A stretch of 64,000 nucleotides of DNA from Shewanella glacialipiscicola (GCF_023283485.1 NZ_JAKILU010000012.1:1-64000); one strand, 5' to 3'. Shown: positions 1 through 9,420, counted from the first letter of the stretch. A program made the numbers and translations. The notes: a model not told the origin generated them from the letters alone.

Positions 1-62
1 GGGTTCGAACCGATGACCTATACCTTGGCAAGGTATCGCTCTACCAACTGAGCTAATGTCGC
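1..62 (-). tRNA. tRNA-Gly (GCC), cut by window edge
   Basis: Read on the minus strand this is the 5' part of a tRNA: acceptor GCGACAT, D-arm, anticodon arm with GCC in the loop (CTTGCCAAG), variable region and most of the T-arm. The window starts inside the T-arm, so the 3' end and CCA are missing. It matches the two complete copies at 105-180 and 223-298 base for base over the visible part, so the call rests on them. Confidence 0.93.
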
Positions 63-104
63 ATAATTTGTATTAATGATTTGGTAAATCATTAAATTTT
101 AATT

Positions 105-180
105 TGGAGCGACATATCGGGTTCGAACCGATGACCTATACCTTGGCAAGGTATCGCTCTACCAACTGAGCTAATGTCGC
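105..180 (-). tRNA. tRNA-Gly (GCC)
   Basis: This is a complete 76-nt tRNA on the minus strand. The acceptor stem GCGACAT pairs with ATGTCGC, followed by discriminator T and an encoded CCA. The anticodon loop is CTTGCCAAG, giving anticodon GCC (glycine), and the T-loop GTTCGAA is canonical. It sits in a tandem array of 118-bp units whose 42-nt spacers are identical except for one base, so the array arose by recent unit duplication and is probably transcribed as one precursor. Confidence 0.97.
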
Positions 181-222
181 ATAATTTGTATTAATGATTT
201 GGTAAATCACTAAATTTTAATT

Positions 223-298
223 TGGAGCGACATATCGGGTTCGAACCGATGACCTATACCTTGGCAAGGTATCGCTCTACCAACTGAGCTAATGTCGC
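223..298 (-). tRNA. tRNA-Gly (GCC)
   Basis: This second complete copy is identical in the tRNA part to 105-180, again 76 nt with encoded CCA and GCC anticodon. Transcription runs leftward, so this is the first intact gene of the array seen here. Its promoter should lie to the right, in or beyond the decayed copies at 311-428. Confidence 0.97.
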
Positions 299-310
299 AT
301 TTTTTTCATT

Positions 311-428
311 AAGAGCTATCGCTGCTACATTTGCCTTCAACATTAACAAAGGTATCGTATTCCAACCTTTGCCAACTAAGCTAATGTCGCATTCAATCTA
401 AATGAGCAGAACATCTCGTTCGCACCAA
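311..428 (-). pseudogene. Decayed tRNA-Gly copies
   Basis: Bases 371-390 keep the 5' end of the tRNA almost unchanged (ACTAAGCTAATGTCGC against ACTGAGCTAATGTCGC in plus-strand orientation). Bases 340-357 retain a CAAAGGTATCG block like the anticodon region, but stems and anticodon loop are lost. A second fragment at 402-428 resembles the tRNA 3' half (AGCAGAACATCTCGTTCGCACC against AGCGACATATCGGGTTCGAACC). I read these as one nearly full and one partial dead unit at the end of the array. No working cloverleaf can be drawn. Confidence 0.6.
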
Positions 429-465
429 AAAGTTGAGGCCGCATTATATGAAAAATTCATGCGGC
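427..465 (-). terminator. Likely orn terminator
   Basis: GCCGCAT (438-444) pairs with ATGCGGC (459-465), 36 nt past the orn stop codon. On the minus strand it is followed after a short gap by a TTTTT run (427-431). The loop is 14 nt and the T-run is not adjacent, so strength is uncertain. Confidence 0.45.
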
Positions 466-500
466 TGCAACCCCTTCTTGCATATTTATCTACTGATCGG

Positions 501-1046
501 TCAAATTTTAAATACTTTACTGCGATAATACTGCAATTCGGCAATCGACTCTTGGATATCCTGCAATGCTTGATGAGTGTTTTGCTTCTTAAGGCCCGCC
601 ATCGTTTCTGGGCTCCAACGCTTCACAAGCTCTTTAATCGTGCTGACATCTACATTGCGATAGTGGAAATAATCCTCTAGCTCGCGCATGTAACGATTTA
701 AGAAGCGTCTATCTTGGCCAATACTGTTACCACACATTGGAGATGCACCCTTAGGCACATACTGCTCTAAAAAGGCAATAGTCTTTGCGACGGCTTGCGC
801 TTCAGTTTCTTGGCTGGCACGAACGCGGTCAATGAGTCCAGATTCACCATGATGTTTCTGGTTCCAATCATCCATAGCCGCAAGCGCCTCATCTGATTGA
901 TGAATGGCAATAACTGGACCTTGACCAATAATATTGAGTTCTTGATCTGTCACTAAAGTGGCAATTTCAATGATCCTGTCGACGTCGGGCTCTAACCCTG
1001 TCATTTCTAAATCAATCCAAATGAGATTATTTACATTTGCCGTCAT
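501..1046 (-). CDS. orn: Oligoribonuclease
   Basis: This 3'-to-5' exoribonuclease degrades 2-5-nt RNAs (including pGpG from c-di-GMP breakdown) to mononucleotides in the cytoplasm. The 181-residue protein has the family length and the full DEDDh set: D12 and E14 in IDLEMTGL, D112, H158 and D163. Start is the ATG at 1046. It is divergent from rsgA, an arrangement common in gammaproteobacteria. Its pGpG activity is relevant because this window encodes several c-di-GMP enzymes. There are no oddities. Confidence 0.97.
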   Translation of the reverse strand: MTANVNNLIWIDLEMTGLEPDVDRIIEIATLVTDQELNIIGQGPVIAIHQSDEALAAMDDWNQKHHGESGLIDRVRASQETEAQAVAKTIAFLEQYVPKGASPMCGNSIGQDRRFLNRYMRELEDYFHYRNVDVSTIKELVKRWSPETMAGLKKQNTHQALQDIQESIAELQYYRSKVFKI

Positions 1047-1158
1047 AAATCAGCCTTATCATGTCAGTTAGCCTAAATTCAGGCTTTTTTATTCAAGAGT
1101 GTGTATCATACTGCTTTTTTGCAACACAAAAAATCACCTAATTGACGAAGACGAATCA

Positions 1159-2223
1159 GTGACTAAAAAGAAACCCCTAAGCCAAGGTCAATTACGCCGT
1201 ATGCGTGCTAATCACGAGAAGCGACTCGCTCGTGATACGGGCGAAAAAAATACGCCGGAGCTACAAGATAGTTCACTGGGACAAGAACAGCCCGGTACGG
1301 TAATTTCGCGTTTTGGCCAACATGCCGACATCGAAACCGAAAGCGGCCAAATAGTGCGCTGTAATATTCGCCGTGCCGTTACCAGCTTAGTCACTGGCGA
1401 TAAAGTGATTGTACGCTTAGCCATTGAAAGCCAAGCCAATAGCGGTATCGCAGGTATTGTTGAAGCGGTTCACCCACGTCGCTCATCACTTACACGACCC
1501 GATTTATACGATGGCGTAAAAATCATCGCATCGAATATCGACCAGATTTTGATTGTGTCGTCAGTATTACCGAGTTTTACTACCCAGATCATCGATCGTT
1601 ATCTAGTTGCCGCCGAAGATACCGATATTCCGCCTATCATCATTTTAAATAAAATTGACTTACTCAATCCCGATGAGGCGCAGGCCATAGATGAAGCACT
1701 ACAACGCTATAAAGATATTGGCTATCCGGTATATAAGGTCAGCAGTAAGCTAGGTGATGGTATTGATACCATTAAAGGCATACTTAAAGATAAAGTGAGT
1801 GTATTTGCCGGCCAATCGGGTGTAGGTAAGTCATCGATCATCAATGCCTTATTACCCGATGCTGAGCTGGTTATCGGTGATGTATCAGACAATTCAGGTT
1901 TAGGTCAACACACCACAACCACAGCCAAACTATTACATTTACCCAGCGGTGGCGACTTGATTGACTCCCCTGGCGTGCGCGAGTTCGCCCTCTGGCATCT
2001 TCCAGCACAACGTGTGGGTTGGTGTTTTATCGAATTTCGTGAATATCTTGGCGCGTGTAAATTCCGCGATTGCAAACACGGTGACGATCCCGGCTGTGCA
2101 CTGCAAGCTGCGCTGAGCGAAGGTAAAATCAGCGCTGATCGCTTTAATAATTACCACAAAATAATCGCTAGTTTAGATGAACAACGTCATGCTCGCCATT
2201 TCCGTACGGCAGCGGATGAATAA
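1159..2223 (+). CDS. rsgA: Ribosome small-subunit GTPase RsgA
   Basis: This circularly permuted GTPase acts in late 30S ribosomal subunit maturation. I chose the GTG at 1159 (VTKKKPLSQG...). The in-frame extension back to 1099 is unlike the family's basic N-terminus, and the 354-residue product fits the usual length of about 350. An OB-fold region comes first, then G4 NKID (164-167), G1 GQSGVGKSS (219-227), G3 DSPG (269-272) and a zinc site C300, C305, H307, C313. It is followed by psd with a 62-nt gap, probably co-transcribed. Confidence 0.96.
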   Translation: MTKKKPLSQGQLRRMRANHEKRLARDTGEKNTPELQDSSLGQEQPGTVISRFGQHADIETESGQIVRCNIRRAVTSLVTGDKVIVRLAIESQANSGIAGIVEAVHPRRSSLTRPDLYDGVKIIASNIDQILIVSSVLPSFTTQIIDRYLVAAEDTDIPPIIILNKIDLLNPDEAQAIDEALQRYKDIGYPVYKVSSKLGDGIDTIKGILKDKVSVFAGQSGVGKSSIINALLPDAELVIGDVSDNSGLGQHTTTTAKLLHLPSGGDLIDSPGVREFALWHLPAQRVGWCFIEFREYLGACKFRDCKHGDDPGCALQAALSEGKISADRFNNYHKIIASLDEQRHARHFRTAADE

Positions 2224-2285
2224 TAACTGATTGATAAATAATAATGCTCTCAGTAAAGATTGAGCAGTAAGAAAAGGAATTAACA

Positions 2286-3158
2286 TTGGATAACCTCAAA
2301 ATAGCCTTGCAGTACATGCTGCCAAAACACTTATTATCTCGTTTAGTGGGCAAATTCGCCGCCGCCGAAGCGGGCGCTTTGACCACTGCTGCCATCAAGT
2401 GGTTTATCAAACAATATAAAATTGATATGAGCGAAGCGGCGCAAAGTGAACCCGAAGCCTATAAAAGCTTTAATGCCTTTTTTACCCGCGCACTCAAACC
2501 CGGGATTCGTCCGTTAGATCTAGATGCCGATATTATGGTGCACCCCGTCGATGGTGCAGTTAGTCAATTAGGCCCAATCAAAGACGGCCGTATTTTTCAA
2601 GCAAAAGGCCATCATTATTCATCGTTAACACTGCTTGGCGATCAAGCCGATGATGCAAAGCGCTTTGAAGGCGGTGATTTTGCGACTATTTATCTAGCAC
2701 CGAAAGATTATCACCGTATTCACATGCCGATTAAAGGCACCTTATCCAAAATGACTTATGTTCCTGGGGAGTTGTTTTCAGTTAATCCGCTTACCGCTAA
2801 ACACGTTCCTGGTTTATTTGCCCGCAATGAACGGGTGGTAGCGATTTTTGAAACCGAATTAGGACCACTGGCTATGGTATTGGTTGGCGCAACGATTGTC
2901 GCCAGTATCGAGACCGTATGGGCAGGAACCATAACACCACCTACAGGTAAACAAGTATTTACCTGGAAATACCCAACTCAAGGGCCTGATGCCATCACCT
3001 TAGATAAAGGCGAAGAGATGGGCCGTTTCAAATTAGGCAGCACAGTGGTGATGTTGTTTGCTAAAGACACTATCCAAACTTTTGCAGAAGGTGTTGAAGC
3101 CGAAGCGGTAACTCGTATGGGTCAAGCGTTCGCCAATCTTAGAGATACAAAAAAGTAA
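2286..3158 (+). CDS. psd: Phosphatidylserine decarboxylase proenzyme
   Basis: It makes phosphatidylethanolamine from phosphatidylserine at the inner membrane and is a pyruvoyl enzyme made by self-cleavage. The start is a TTG at 2286, with AAGGAA upstream and the family N-terminus ([17 protein letters not shown]) directly after it. The cleavage motif LGST is at residues 250-253, with S252 becoming the pyruvoyl group. D89 (HPVDG) and H143 (DYHRIH) complete the processing triad. The 290-residue length is normal. The psd-mscM order matches E. coli. Confidence 0.96.
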   Translation: MDNLKIALQYMLPKHLLSRLVGKFAAAEAGALTTAAIKWFIKQYKIDMSEAAQSEPEAYKSFNAFFTRALKPGIRPLDLDADIMVHPVDGAVSQLGPIKDGRIFQAKGHHYSSLTLLGDQADDAKRFEGGDFATIYLAPKDYHRIHMPIKGTLSKMTYVPGELFSVNPLTAKHVPGLFARNERVVAIFETELGPLAMVLVGATIVASIETVWAGTITPPTGKQVFTWKYPTQGPDAITLDKGEEMGRFKLGSTVVMLFAKDTIQTFAEGVEAEAVTRMGQAFANLRDTKK

Positions 3159-3210
3159 ATTAAGCATGCTTACATTTACGCCAACATTGACGATGAGTTG
3201 ACTAACATCT

Positions 3211-3240
3211 AGCCGTACTGCTATTTAGCAGTACGGCTTA
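3211..3240 (+). terminator. Hairpin after psd
   Basis: AGCCGTACTGC (3211-3221) pairs perfectly with GCAGTACGGCT (3228-3238) around a short loop and is followed by only TATT. It could end rsgA-psd transcription, or attenuate read-through into mscM. Confidence 0.6.
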
Positions 3241-3378
3241 TTGGGCGGCATTATCAGGCATAGTTGCGAGCATACATAGACGCATCCAGAGCCGCGACCA
3301 CCATATTCAAACCCCACCCATTACACCGACAAAAAAAGAACGCCTGAAACATACCAATCTCAACGCAACTTGGCTAAT

Positions 3379-6300
3379 ATGGTACGTCTTTTGCCTCTAA
3401 ATATTTTAGCCTATATGCCACGTATTTTATTGTTCGTTATTGTTTTTTTCTCATTTTCCGTTCTCGCCAACTCCCCATTGCAGTTGGACAAACGTCTTGG
3501 CATAAACAAGCAAGATCAACAACAAAATCTCACCATTGATGAGCAAATAAACGATCTAAAAATTAACATTGAGAAGCTCGCTGCCAGCGCAACCAGCTTC
3601 CAACAGGCACAAATCGATTTTGAAAAACATAAAAAAAACACTGATAAAGCACTAAAAGAAGCTTACAAACCGCTGTCCTTGGAAAAAGGCACCGATCTCA
3701 GCCAGCAGGCTTCTATGGCCTATCTTCGCCTATCTGAGCTTAAAGAAAGCGAATCGAGCTTAGTTCGACAAGTTAACGATTTACTACAACGCCAGAATGA
3801 GCTGCCAGCCGTCATTACCAGTGCAAGACAAAATGTGGCTCAGAATAAAAAAGCTGAACTCGCGCCATTAGATACACCAACCGGTGAATTACAACAAACA
3901 CAGCGGCTGTTCTTTGAACAAAGCCTAACCACCAATGAAGCTGAGCTAGCCAGTAGCCAGAAGCGCATTGAGCTGACGCAATTACAACTACAACTAGTGC
4001 GTCAACAACTGATACAACAAGAAGCTTTCATTGAAACCATCAATAAAGCGATCAATAAACAACGCCAGCAAAACACCGATGCGACCTTGGCCAAAAACAT
4101 CGTCAATACTGATAAAGTTATCGATCCTATTACCCGCAACATTGCCGATACCAATCAAATTTATGGCCAGAAGCTGCAAACATTAACCTTGCAGATTAAT
4201 AATGTCGTCGAACAGCAAGAACAAGCTGAAACCCAATATCAATCTCAAGCAAAACAGCTCGCCAATATCCAAGAACAAATTACATGGGTCAAAATGAACT
4301 CCGCCTTTGGTGAGCGTTTTTTGCAGATATTACAATCACTGCCTAAACCCCCAAATCATGAAAAGCTTCAGACGCTCATCGCCGATGCCCGTTTAGATAG
4401 ATACCATTTAGAGCAACAGCAAGCACTCAATGAGCAAGAACTAGAACATCCCGGTTTATACAATGAACAACAAATTAAACTACTGCATTCGCAGCAAAGT
4501 TTAATTACCCAGTTGATGCAAAGCTATGACCAATACCTGAGTGAATTAGGCAAGTTAAGAGTTAACTATCAGCAATTAAGTCAACAGCACCTCACCCTAA
4601 AAAATACCCTTAATGAACATTTATTCTGGGTCCCTAATGCCGCTAGCATTAGTAAGTTATGGCTTACGGATCTCGAGCGCAGCACAGTATGGCTGGTGAG
4701 ACAGGCACAGTGGGATGAATTGGGTAAAGCGTGGGACGAACAAAATGATTATTGGTATTGGTGGGTTATATTGCTGGTATTATGCTTAGTCGTACAAGAC
4801 CTTATTACGCCTAAATTCAATAGCTTATTAAATCACTATACCACCTATGTCGGTAACGTAACCCAAGATAAGTTCATTTACACGCTCAAAGCCCTTGCTT
4901 GCAGCTTAGGTTACGCATTAATCAAACCTACCCCTGTGATTTTGGCGGGTTTAATTTTTTACCACTCTGATCGTAATTTTGTGCAGGCCGTAGGCATGGG
5001 CATACTGGCCATTGGCTTAGTCTACCTTTTATATCGTTTTATCTTTATTCTCACACTCGACAAAGGTGTGCTGGTCGGCCATTTCAAACGTCCATCAAAA
5101 CTTATCCAAGCGGGGCAATTTAGATTCAGGCACTTTGTGTTGGTAGCCAGCCCATTGTTAGGCTTGATGGGCTTTACCGAAATACTGGATGCATCATTGA
5201 TACGTAATAGTATTGGTCGCGGCGCATTTATTGTGTTTTGTATTGTTTTATTTTTATTTTATAAAGACACTTTAATTCTCAGTCGTAAAAATACTGCTCC
5301 ACAAAAAGACGATAAAAATAAAAAGCTTATCCAAAAAATGCTCTGGTTTTTGTTAATCTCAGTTCCCTTACTCAGTGCAGTACTCGCGTTTAAAGGGTAT
5401 TACTTTACCGCCTTCCAAATGCTGCTCCAGCTGCAATTATCTATCGTGCTGGGTCTAGGCTTCTTGTTGCTATATCAGCTCATTAAACGCTGGATGTTAA
5501 TTGAACGCCGCCGTATTGCTTTCGATCGCGCCAAAGCGAAACGGGCTGAACGCTTAGCACAAAGGGAAAAAGGCGAAACACACCATCTATCAACCGATGG
5601 ACTCGATACCTATGAAGAGCCGGTAGTAGATCTCGAAACCATTTCGAGCCAGTCACTTGGGCTAGTGCGTTCGCTATTATTATTGGCCTTTTTAGCCAGT
5701 TTAATTGGCCTATGGACGCAAACCCATACGGCGTTATTTACCTTTCTCGACGGTATTACGTTGTGGACAACCAATACCAGTGTGAATGGCTTAGAACAAC
5801 AATTACCTATCACCATGAAATCCTTGATGTTTGGGCTTATTGTGGTCGGTTTTTCAATGATGATTGCCACCAATTTACCCGGTTTACTTGAACTGATGAT
5901 CCTACAAAGATTGGACCTATCACCCGGTACGGGGTTTGCGATTACCACAGTAAGCCGTTATCTAGTGGTCTTTTTAGGGCTATTAATCGGCTTCTCTAAT
6001 CTCGGGATGGAATGGTCTAAACTGCAATGGCTGATTGCCGCACTCTCGCTCGGTTTAGGTTTTGGTTTACAAGAGATTTTTGCCAACTTTATCTCGGGCT
6101 TAATTATTTTATTTGAAAAACCAGTACGTATTGGCGATACCGTGACAATTCGTGATTTAACCGGGACTGTGAGTAAAATTCAAATACGGGCAACAACCAT
6201 CATTGATTGGGATAGAAAAGAAATTATCATTCCAAACAAGGCCTTTATTACGGAACAATTAATTAACTGGTCATTGTCCGATCCGATTACGCGCGTCATT

Positions 6301-6618
6301 GTTTACGTATCCGTTGCGCGCGATTCTGATCCTGCCAAAGTCGAGGCAACGCTGTATCAAGCAGTGCAAGAATGTGAAGATGCACTGGCAACCCCAGAGC
6401 CCGAAGTGTGGTTTGCCGGTTTTGGTAAACATACTCAAGATTATGAAATCCGTGCTTACGCAAAAGATATGCCATCACGCTGGCCACTTCGCCATGATTT
6501 ACACAAACGAGTGACTAAAAAACTCAAAGAAAACAATCTTGAGCTCGCCTATCCGCAGATGGAAATCTATATTAAAAATAGTCAAAATAGCGAGCCAAAA
6601 AGTATTATCAGAAGCTAA
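3379..6618 (+). CDS. mscM: MscS-family large mechanosensitive channel (MscM/YjeP type)
   Basis: This inner-membrane osmotic release channel has about 1080 residues. A signal peptide (MPRILLFVIVFFSF..VLAN) leads into a long periplasmic coiled-coil region rich in Gln and Leu (about 40-420). Multiple membrane helices follow (about 460-870), and the C-terminal MscS core contains the pore helix (IAALSLGLGFGLQEIFANF) and the beta domain (GDTVTIRDLTGTV). Position after psd and length point to MscM rather than MscK, though MscK-like function cannot be excluded. Start is uncertain: TTG 3370, ATG 3379 or ATG 3415. None has a good ribosome-binding site. Confidence 0.88.
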   Translation: MVRLLPLNILAYMPRILLFVIVFFSFSVLANSPLQLDKRLGINKQDQQQNLTIDEQINDLKINIEKLAASATSFQQAQIDFEKHKKNTDKALKEAYKPLSLEKGTDLSQQASMAYLRLSELKESESSLVRQVNDLLQRQNELPAVITSARQNVAQNKKAELAPLDTPTGELQQTQRLFFEQSLTTNEAELASSQKRIELTQLQLQLVRQQLIQQEAFIETINKAINKQRQQNTDATLAKNIVNTDKVIDPITRNIADTNQIYGQKLQTLTLQINNVVEQQEQAETQYQSQAKQLANIQEQITWVKMNSAFGERFLQILQSLPKPPNHEKLQTLIADARLDRYHLEQQQALNEQELEHPGLYNEQQIKLLHSQQSLITQLMQSYDQYLSELGKLRVNYQQLSQQHLTLKNTLNEHLFWVPNAASISKLWLTDLERSTVWLVRQAQWDELGKAWDEQNDYWYWWVILLVLCLVVQDLITPKFNSLLNHYTTYVGNVTQDKFIYTLKALACSLGYALIKPTPVILAGLIFYHSDRNFVQAVGMGILAIGLVYLLYRFIFILTLDKGVLVGHFKRPSKLIQAGQFRFRHFVLVASPLLGLMGFTEILDASLIRNSIGRGAFIVFCIVLFLFYKDTLILSRKNTAPQKDDKNKKLIQKMLWFLLISVPLLSAVLAFKGYYFTAFQMLLQLQLSIVLGLGFLLLYQLIKRWMLIERRRIAFDRAKAKRAERLAQREKGETHHLSTDGLDTYEEPVVDLETISSQSLGLVRSLLLLAFLASLIGLWTQTHTALFTFLDGITLWTTNTSVNGLEQQLPITMKSLMFGLIVVGFSMMIATNLPGLLELMILQRLDLSPGTGFAITTVSRYLVVFLGLLIGFSNLGMEWSKLQWLIAALSLGLGFGLQEIFANFISGLIILFEKPVRIGDTVTIRDLTGTVSKIQIRATTIIDWDRKEIIIPNKAFITEQLINWSLSDPITRVIVYVSVARDSDPAKVEATLYQAVQECEDALATPEPEVWFAGFGKHTQDYEIRAYAKDMPSRWPLRHDLHKRVTKKLKENNLELAYPQMEIYIKNSQNSEPKSIIRS

Positions 6619-6632
6619 TAGGATTACACAAT

Positions 6633-7355
6633 ATGCTCATTTTTGCCCACCGTGGCGCCAGCGGTTATCAGACCGAAAATACGTTAGCTGCTATGGAAAA
6701 AGCGTTGCAATTAGGCGCGCCAGCGGTTGAGCTCGATGTGCATAATGTCGAAGGTGAGCTGGTGGTGTTTCACGATCGGCGACTCGATAGCAAAAGCTCA
6801 GGCTCGGGGATTATCCATTTAGTGAGTAAGGATTATCTGGCAGGCATTAATGTAAAAGGTGAGCCAATACCCACCCTATGGCAGGTGCTAGAATTAATTG
6901 CAGGACGCTGTATAGTCAATATTGAATTAAAAGGCATAAATACCGTCATGCCGTTAATCGATTTATATCCGAAGGCTTTAAAACAACTGGGTTTTACCGA
7001 AGAACAGTTACTGATCTCTTCTTTTAATCATCCTTATCTACGTGAGTTTAAACAAGCACTCCCAAACGCTTTAGTCGCGCCGCTGCTCGCCAGTATTCCA
7101 CTCGAGGGTGCCGCCGTTGTCAGCCAGCTTGATGCCTATTCCTTGAATTTAGATGTGAGTTTCATCAATCAAGCGTTAGTTGATGATGCACACCAGCGCG
7201 GCGCCAAAGTTTATGTGTATACCGTCGATCATGCCGATGATATTCATGCCCTTAAAAAAATGGGCGTTGATGGTGTGTTCAGCAATTATCCCGATCGCGC
7301 CATGCAGGCTTTAACTCAAGTAATCACCACCGATTACCTTGGTTACTTTGAATAA
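6633..7355 (+). CDS. Glycerophosphodiester phosphodiesterase (UgpQ/GlpQ-like, cytosolic)
   Basis: It hydrolyses glycerophosphodiesters to glycerol-3-phosphate and alcohol. The protein is 240 residues without a signal peptide, so it is the cytosolic UgpQ type. The catalytic N-terminus reads AHRGASGYQTENTL (HRG and E), followed by ELDVHNVEGELVVFHD with the metal-binding Glu/Asp and second His. IELKG and the late VYVYTVD and DGVFSNYPD strands are typical TIM-barrel elements. It begins 14 nt after mscM, so it is probably in one operon with it, a link between membrane stress and phospholipid head-group recycling that I infer only from position. Confidence 0.9.
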   Translation: MLIFAHRGASGYQTENTLAAMEKALQLGAPAVELDVHNVEGELVVFHDRRLDSKSSGSGIIHLVSKDYLAGINVKGEPIPTLWQVLELIAGRCIVNIELKGINTVMPLIDLYPKALKQLGFTEEQLLISSFNHPYLREFKQALPNALVAPLLASIPLEGAAVVSQLDAYSLNLDVSFINQALVDDAHQRGAKVYVYTVDHADDIHALKKMGVDGVFSNYPDRAMQALTQVITTDYLGYFE

Positions 7356-7366
7356 AGTGTGGTTGA

Positions 7367-7702
7367 TTAAGACTGATTATTTCGCTGAGCCCAATAGCCG
7401 ATAAAAATAAACATCGTCATAATCAACAGAAACATCCAATGGGATGGCATAGCCACTATGTGTCTTGCTACCCAAGGGGTGGCTTTAACAATCAATAAGC
7501 CGTAACCAAAAGCATTAATAATAATAAAAACAAAGGTCCGCAACACAAAAGAATGCCCCAATAAATGGCGTCTTAAGAGACGATTGACGTCTGCTGAAAA
7601 GACCAAAATGAGACATACCACCATAGCGGTAGCAATATCAAATGCCCAAGGGCGCAGCATGTTTCCCAATTGGGCAATAATGGCGACTAACTGATCAAAC
7701 AT
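7367..7702 (-). CDS. DUF3392 family membrane protein
   Basis: This 111-residue protein has three or four predicted membrane segments (about 15-38, 50-70, 72-92 and 90-105). The pattern DVNRLLRRHLLGHSFVLRTFVFIIINAFGYGLL matches what I recall of DUF3392, a small inner-membrane family of marine gammaproteobacteria with no known function. It converges on the glycerophosphodiesterase gene with an 11-nt gap. Confidence 0.75.
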   Translation of the reverse strand: MFDQLVAIIAQLGNMLRPWAFDIATAMVVCLILVFSADVNRLLRRHLLGHSFVLRTFVFIIINAFGYGLLIVKATPWVARHIVAMPSHWMFLLIMTMFIFIGYWAQRNNQS

Positions 7703-7795
7703 AATAAATTAACCTAAAAAATACCGCGTAAGCCAAGTTAATAGCCGAAGCAGTGCATTGAAAAATAACAATAACTAAGCATAAATGGAGACGCC

Positions 7796-8731
7796 ATGGG
7801 GCACAAGTTACTCTTACTCACAAAGGCAAATCAACAATACCGCGACTTAATTGAGGCGCTGGTACTCCCAAACTTAGTGCTACTCAACGATGATCCCAAA
7901 AACTTAACAGAGGCCGATATTTGGTTAGCTGAACCCAAACTAGCAGCACCATTATTACCTCATGCAAAAAATCTGCAATGGTTACAGTCCAGTTTTGCGG
8001 GCATAGATGCCCTGATGAGTCCAGGGGGGAGAAAAGACTACCAACTGACCAATATTAAAGGCATTTTCGGCCCATTGATGAGCGAGTATGTGTTCGGTTA
8101 TTTACTCGCGCACATCCGCGGCCACGATTTTTATCGGCAGCAACAACGGCAAAAATACTGGCAGGTTGAGCCACTGCCACGCCACACTAGCTTACAAAGC
8201 ATGCGCTTTCTTTTGCTGGGAACTGGGTCAATAGCTCAGCATTTAGCGAAAACTGCACAACACTTTGGCATGCATGTCACGGGTATCAATAGCACTGGTA
8301 ATACGGTTGACGGTTTTGATGTCATCGAAACGATGCCAACATTAGGAGAAGCCCTGACAAAGGCCGATGTGGTGGTTAATTTATTGCCCAGCACGCCAGC
8401 AACCCGTAATGTCCTCAACGTTGATATGTTGGCAATGTTAAAGCCAGATGCCATTTTGTTTAACGTCGGCCGCGGTGATGCACTTGATCTTGACGCGCTC
8501 AATAGCCAACTTATCGTTAATCCCACTCAACAAGCGATTATTGATGTTTTTACTCAAGAGCCATTACCCAATAGCCATGCTATTTGGGAGCGGGAAAATG
8601 CCATTATCACTCCGCATATTTCGGCACCAAGCCAGCCAGAACAAATCGTGACTCTATTTAGCCAAAACTATCACAGCTACTTAGCTGGAAAGCCATTACT
8701 CAATATCATTGATTTTAATAAAGGTTATTAG
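7796..8731 (+). CDS. D-isomer-specific 2-hydroxyacid dehydrogenase
   Basis: This is an NAD(P)-dependent oxidoreductase of the D-2-hydroxyacid / glyoxylate-hydroxypyruvate reductase superfamily, 311 residues. The Rossmann motif LLGTGSIAQHLAK is near residue 140. The catalytic Arg lies in NVGRGDALDLDAL, Glu in DVFTQEPLP and His in ITPHISAP, so the Arg/Glu/His triad is present. Start ATG 7796 has GGAG 6 nt upstream. Substrate cannot be read from sequence; GhrA-like glyoxylate/hydroxypyruvate reduction is one option. Confidence 0.9.
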   Translation: MGHKLLLLTKANQQYRDLIEALVLPNLVLLNDDPKNLTEADIWLAEPKLAAPLLPHAKNLQWLQSSFAGIDALMSPGGRKDYQLTNIKGIFGPLMSEYVFGYLLAHIRGHDFYRQQQRQKYWQVEPLPRHTSLQSMRFLLLGTGSIAQHLAKTAQHFGMHVTGINSTGNTVDGFDVIETMPTLGEALTKADVVVNLLPSTPATRNVLNVDMLAMLKPDAILFNVGRGDALDLDALNSQLIVNPTQQAIIDVFTQEPLPNSHAIWERENAIITPHISAPSQPEQIVTLFSQNYHSYLAGKPLLNIIDFNKGY

Positions 8732-8797
8732 AGTAACTCACCTTAGATGCTTATTGGTTAAGTTGTGACCACTACGATGCACCAATAAAAAGCCGAG

Positions 8798-8825
8798 CGA
8801 TGGCAGTTAGGGAAAACTGCCATCG
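8798..8825. repeat. Perfect 11-bp inverted repeat
   Basis: CGATGGCAGTT (8798-8808) and AACTGCCATCG (8815-8825) form a perfect hairpin with loop AGGGAA between the dehydrogenase and bfd genes. There is no T-run on the plus strand. On the minus strand a TTTTT lies 9 nt beyond the stem. It could be a weak terminator or a protein-binding palindrome. Confidence 0.6.
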
Positions 8826-8869
8826 AATAATAATTAAGCGGGTTTATTCAAATAATAACCACAGGTGTA

Positions 8870-8899
8870 TTGCATTTGATAAGCGTTTTCATTTAGAAT
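8870..8899 (+). promoter_or_regulatory. Putative bfd promoter with Fur-like box
   Basis: A candidate sigma-70 promoter TTGCAT (8870-8875), 18-nt spacer, TAGAAT (8894-8899) lies upstream of bfd. A sequence resembling half or more of the 19-bp Fur box overlaps the spacer: GATAAGCGTTTTCATTTAG (8878-8896) agrees with the classical consensus at about 11 of 19 positions by eye. Iron-repressed bfd is known in other bacteria, so the placement is sensible, but the match is modest. Confidence 0.45.
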
Positions 8900-8927
8900 T
8901 AAAGCAATTCATTTGGGAGGCTAAAAA

Positions 8928-9119
8928 ATGTACGTTTGTCTTTGCCATGCAATCACAGATACACAAATTAAAAACGCAGTAAGCCAAGGCGATAGCTCTC
9001 TTGCTGACGTCAAAAAGCGCTTAGGTGTGGCCGACCAATGTGGTAAGTGCGCCAGAATGGCGGTGCAGATTATCCAGAACCAATTAGAACTTGAACCCAA
9101 TTACTATGAAGTCGCCTAA
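8928..9119 (+). CDS. bfd: Bacterioferritin-associated ferredoxin
   Basis: This 63-residue [2Fe-2S] protein delivers electrons to bacterioferritin to release stored iron. The cluster ligands are visible: CLC near the N-terminus (C4, C6) and CGKC at C38/C41, the C-X-C...C-X2-C Bfd pattern. A strong GGGAGG ribosome-binding site precedes ATG 8928. Bacterioferritin itself is not in this window. The gene stands alone with a 730-bp non-coding stretch after it. Confidence 0.93.
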   Translation: MYVCLCHAITDTQIKNAVSQGDSSLADVKKRLGVADQCGKCARMAVQIIQNQLELEPNYYEVA

Positions 9120-9420
9120 GCAAAATTGGCACTAAAAGCACTAACCGCAAAGTTATTCATAAGCGAAGAAAAACGCTTGCACAGGCCGCATAAGTTAGAT
9201 TAAAACCAATTAAATTAAAGGCTATTACATAAAAGACTGTTACGTTAAAAATAACAGTAAATTTTTTATCTCCACCTCGTCTTGTCCTTATTCGCCCCCG
9301 TATTTTCGCTTCCCAATAGTTCTATCTTGCATTCAATCCTAAAGATAAAATGGGACACTGATAGCCGCCAAAAGACCATAAAACTTAACCTGCTGATACA
9401 AAATAATAATCCCCACCAAC

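Noticed and set aside
1070..1090. Small AGCCT/AGGCT hairpin followed by TTTTTT between orn and rsgA
   Set aside because: The stem is only 5 bp and sits between divergent promoters where no gene ends, so a terminator is unlikely.
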